DNA of 9,535 nucleotides from Acidobacteriota bacterium (lineage in GTDB: Bacteria; Acidobacteriota; Vicinamibacteria; Vicinamibacterales; UBA2999), in contig JADZBZ010000123.1 of the NCBI GenBank assembly GCA_020851835.1, positions 1 to 9,535 on the forward strand, given 5' to 3'. The position numbers were made by a program, and so were the translations under genes. Under the pieces are notes generated by a model, which was not told the DNA's origin, ran no database searches, and saw nothing but the letters and a program-made list of their open reading frames with translations. Positions 7,478 to 9,535 of the stretch are shown piece by piece (position 1 is the first letter of the stretch; every line of letters begins with the position of its first letter).

Positions 7478-7502
7478 GGACTGACGCGCGTCGCGCCAGT
7501 CT
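7478..7502 (+). terminator. GC-rich hairpin after the VWA gene, possible terminator
   Basis: Arms 7478-7488 and 7492-7502 pair over about 11 positions around a three-base CGT loop, with one A-C mismatch (7484/7496) and one terminal G-T pair. It sits 45 bases after the VWA stop codon and about 100 before the CsgG-domain start, where a transcript end would be expected. There is no T-tract after it (the sequence continues CTTCGAGG), so a canonical intrinsic terminator is not proven. Confidence 0.4.
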
Positions 7503-7589
7503 TCGAGGGCGCAGGATCGCGCCGATTCATGGCACACTTGGTGCGCAGATCCGGGCCGACAGGAACCCCCTCGGCGGGCCCGGCGACGT

Positions 7590-7595
7590 GGGAGG
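7590..7595 (+). promoter_or_regulatory. Ribosome binding site deciding the CsgG-domain start
   Basis: GGGAGG ends seven bases before ATG 7603. The reading frame stays open far upstream (to 6781), through the VWA gene in another frame. This site, together with the signal peptide that starts right after it, fixes the true start. Confidence 0.75.
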
Positions 7596-7602
7596 CTTCT
7601 CG

Positions 7603-8484
7603 ATGAATCGCACGAGTGTACGGTTGGTAACCGCAGCCATGCTGGCGCTGGCGGTCGTGGCGGCGGGACCGGTCTTCGCGCAGAGCAAGGTGCGCGTGGC
7701 CGTCATGAACTTCGACAACAACAGTACCTGGTCCTGGTGGGGCGACAACCTGGGCTCGGCCGCGGCCGACGAGCTGACCACGCAGCTGGTGACGAGTGGC
7801 AAGTTCACGGTCATCGAGCGGGCGCAGCTGGGCGCCATCCTGGCCGAGCAGAACCTCGGGCAGAGCGGCGCCGTTACGGCGTCGACGGCCGCCAAGGTGG
7901 GCAAGCTCCTGGGCGTCCAGTTCATCCTCACCGGATCCATCACGCAGTTCTCGATCGAGCGCCGGAGCGCGGGATTCCGCGGCATCGGTGGCTCGCTTGC
8001 CAACGCCGAGAGCAAGATCGACGTGCGGCTGGTGAACACCGACACCGGCGAGGTGATGGTGGTGGCCGAAGGGCAGGGCAATAAGCGCATGGCCGGCGGC
8101 TACTTCAAGGGCGCGTCGGCAGAGCGCACCTTCGATCAGGGCGCTGCCCAGGAGGCCCTGCGGCCGGCCGTCGAGCAGGTCGTGGCCCGCATCGCCGCGC
8201 AGTCGAGCACCATGGAGTCGGTGCAGCCCGCCGCGCCAGAAGGGCAGATCGTCAGCAGCCGCGAAGGGCAGTACTACATCAACCGCGGGCAGAACGCCGG
8301 AATCAAGGTGGGCCAGCGCTTCGACGTGCTGCGCGTGGTGGACGAGATCAAGGACGCCGACGGGCGGCTGCTCGACCGCGTGGTCAACAAGGTCGGCACG
8401 CTGGAAGTGACGCAGGTGCTGTCGCAGTCCTCCGTGTGCAAGCTGATTCAGGGCCAGGCGGGCGTGAAGGATACCGTGAAGTGA
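7603..8484 (+). CDS. Secreted CsgG-domain protein with C-terminal beta extension
   Basis: This 293-residue protein has a Sec signal peptide (1-26, cleavage likely after VFA before QSK) and a CsgG-type domain (about 29-200). Matching blocks are VRVAVMNFDNNS, ADELTTQLVTSGKFTVIER, AQLGAILAEQNLGQSG, KVGKLLGVQFILTGSITQF and IDVRLVNTDTGEV. In the curli system CsgG is a lipoprotein that forms an outer-membrane secretion pore. Here the signal lacks a lipobox cysteine, so it is not a lipidated CsgG and its role may be periplasmic scaffolding. The C-terminal part (about 215-293, GQYYINRGQNAGIKVGQRFD, then GTLEVTQVLSQSSVCKLIQG) resembles the SH3-like C-terminal domain of FlgT-type proteins, often attached to CsgG-like domains. 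No csgA/B/E/F-like gene is nearby. The start is ATG 7603. The domain call is firm and the cellular role open. Confidence 0.9.
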   Translation: MNRTSVRLVTAAMLALAVVAAGPVFAQSKVRVAVMNFDNNSTWSWWGDNLGSAAADELTTQLVTSGKFTVIERAQLGAILAEQNLGQSGAVTASTAAKVGKLLGVQFILTGSITQFSIERRSAGFRGIGGSLANAESKIDVRLVNTDTGEVMVVAEGQGNKRMAGGYFKGASAERTFDQGAAQEALRPAVEQVVARIAAQSSTMESVQPAAPEGQIVSSREGQYYINRGQNAGIKVGQRFDVLRVVDEIKDADGRLLDRVVNKVGTLEVTQVLSQSSVCKLIQGQAGVKDTVK

Positions 8485-8739
8485 GGTGGGCGTCTCGGCG
8501 AAGACCGGCCAGGTTCTCGCCGGGTCGCCGCACCCGGAACGTGAACGACACGGTCGACGATTTCCCCTCGTGCTGGAACTGAGACCCAGGCCTCGTAGCG
8601 TCCGCCCTTGGGAAACTAACGTGTGGAAAACCACGTCGGGCCATCCGCCCGACTGGATGCTGGTGCCTTCGAGCGTCTCTTCCGGGTGGGCGTCGATGTA
8701 CTCGGTGACGCCAGGCCCAGCGAATGCGCCGCGTCCCGT
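8485..8739 (-). pseudogene. Frameshifted remnant of a small beta-rich protein (C-terminal part)
   Basis: This lies in the 341-base gap (8485-8825) between the CsgG-domain and VOC genes. Three minus-strand frames carry consecutive protein-like pieces. The first (from just after a TGA at 8742-8740) reads GVTEYIDAHPEE, then GGWPDVVFHT. The second (from about 8610) reads KGGRYEAWV. The third (from about 8580) reads FQHEGKSSTVSFTFRVRRPG. Removing one base near 8610-8619 and one near 8580-8585 joins them as VVFHT-LFPKGGRYEAWV-QFQHEGKSSTV. This pattern of VF...FP..G.Y..W.QFQ..G...TV.F..V is one I recognise from secreted beta-sandwich domains that often carry an upstream HAHP-type motif, but I cannot name the family. 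There is no start codon, no intact N-terminus and no clear stop. It is either a decaying gene or a sequence with two single-base errors. Confidence 0.55.
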
Positions 8740-8814
8740 TCACGCACGTGTGCGACACTTCTCTTCGGGCCGGCCCCTGGTCGCGCGCCGCGCCGCCCGG
8801 CCAACCCGACGTCC

Positions 8815-8820
8815 AGGAGG
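8815..8820 (+). promoter_or_regulatory. Ribosome binding site of the VOC gene
   Basis: AGGAGG is a perfect anti-16S match ending five bases before ATG 8826. It is the strongest Shine-Dalgarno site in the window and supports this start over upstream alternatives. Confidence 0.8.
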
Positions 8821-8825
8821 TTCCG

Positions 8826-9535
8826 ATGCCTGCTTCCGCCATCCAGGGCCGCCCGCTCTGGTACGAACTGATGACCACGGACACGGCCGCCGCCGAGCAC
8901 TTCTACACGAAGGTCGTCGGCTGGACCACCGCGCCCTTCGACGGCGCGGCTTCGCCCTACACCATGTGGACCCGTGGCGCCGGCATCCCGGTTGGCGGCA
9001 TGATGGCGCTGCCCGATGACCTGAAGGCCCGGGGCGTGCCGCCCCACTGGATGCTCCACGTCGGTGTGGACAGGCTGGCAGACGCCGTCGCGCAGATCGA
9101 GAAGCTGGGCGGAGGCACCCTGTCGCCCATCATCGACGTGCCTGGCGTCGGCCGAATGCGGGCCATGAAGGATCCGCAGGGAGCGGCCTTCTCCATCTTC
9201 CAGCCCGCCTCGCCGCCGCAGCCCGAGGCGCCTCCCGAACTGGGTGACACGTCGTGGCACGAGCTCTACACGACCGACGGCGCCGCGGCCCTGTCCTTCT
9301 ACGAGAAAGCCTTCGGCTGGAAGAACATCGACACGATGGACATGGGAGAGATGGGCAAGTACTACCTGTTCGGCCGCGGCGCCGGAATGCTGGGCGGGAT
9401 GATGACGAAGACGCCCGACATGGCCCAGGTGCCCAACGTCTGGCTGCTCTACTTCCGCGTGCCCGATGTCCACGCCGCGGCCGGGCGCGTGAAGGCCAAC
9501 GGCGGCACCGTGATGCACGGCCCCATGGAGGTGCC
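8826..9535 (+). CDS. Two-module VOC (glyoxalase/bleomycin-resistance fold) protein, 3' end cut
   Basis: At least 236 residues are present, and the frame runs off the window. Two homologous VOC modules are visible. Module 1 (about 8-125) starts LWYELMTTDTAAAEHFYTKV and closes with DPQGAAFSIFQP. Module 2 (about 138 onward) starts SWHELYTTDGAAALSFYEKA. The repeated W-x-E-L-x-T-T-D-x-A-A-A-x-x-F-Y at each start shows an internal duplication. This layout matches the Cfp30B/27-kDa-antigen-like branch of the VOC superfamily, whose substrates are mostly unknown. The closing strand of module 1 has Phe-Ser-Ile-Phe where metal-binding glyoxalases have a Glu ligand, and its first strand has Tyr where module 2 has His. 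Metal-dependent lyase activity is therefore doubtful for module 1. There is no signal peptide, so it is cytoplasmic. The start is ATG 8826, set by AGGAGG five bases upstream. Confidence 0.9.
   Translation, partial: MPASAIQGRPLWYELMTTDTAAAEHFYTKVVGWTTAPFDGAASPYTMWTRGAGIPVGGMMALPDDLKARGVPPHWMLHVGVDRLADAVAQIEKLGGGTLSPIIDVPGVGRMRAMKDPQGAAFSIFQPASPPQPEAPPELGDTSWHELYTTDGAAALSFYEKAFGWKNIDTMDMGEMGKYYLFGRGAGMLGGMMTKTPDMAQVPNVWLLYFRVPDVHAAAGRVKANGGTVMHGPMEV

Noticed and set aside
6781..7602. Upstream extension of the CsgG-domain reading frame.
   Set aside because: The upstream part overlaps the VWA gene in another frame and has Arg/Ser/Thr-rich shadow composition. The ribosome binding site and signal peptide at 7603 fix the real start.
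8486..9019. A plus-strand open frame crossing the gap into the VOC gene.
   Set aside because: It overlaps the VOC gene out of frame, and its sequence is low-complexity Arg/Pro-rich. The minus-strand pseudogene explains the gap better.
1..9535. Search by eye for CRISPR repeats, tRNA or rRNA genes, transposases, attachment sites and restriction or toxin-antitoxin genes.
   Set aside because: No repeated spacer-repeat pattern, cloverleaf, transposase motif or defence-type domain was found.

Overview
The window is very GC-rich, with dense codon use ending in G or C and many GTG starts. It carries a secreted von Willebrand A (VWA) protein of the type abundant in Acidobacteriota, next to a DUF4159 protein. 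I infer a Gram-negative acidobacterium, possibly of the Vicinamibacteria. That placement rests on gene content and composition, not on a marker gene.

Layout. Two genes lie on the minus strand at the left: the N-terminal part of a PAS-domain signalling protein that runs off the edge (1 to about 431), and an exported cyclophilin-type prolyl isomerase (532-1188). A 69-base divergent intergenic region separates the isomerase from a plus-strand run. That run begins with a tightly coupled three-gene ABC exporter (1258-5548): a MacB/LolD-type ATPase, an FtsX-type permease of about eight membrane segments, and a HlyD-type periplasmic adaptor. No outer-membrane channel gene is present. Next come a secreted DUF4159 protein (5612-6451), which looks leaderless, and a VWA protein (6504-7433) with a twin-arginine-like export signal. 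After a hairpin come a secreted CsgG-domain protein (7603-8484) and a two-module VOC/glyoxalase-fold protein cut by the right edge (8826-9535).

The 341-base gap before the VOC gene (8485-8825) is not empty. Read on the minus strand, it holds the C-terminal part of a small protein broken by two apparent +1 frameshifts. The pieces join into a plausible beta-rich domain, so I annotate a pseudogene. This is the least expected item in the window.

Most genes concern the cell envelope: export, periplasmic folding and secreted binding domains. I see no mobile element, CRISPR array, tRNA, rRNA or obvious defence system, and no convincing new multi-gene system. The findings are points of detail in an otherwise ordinary chromosomal region.
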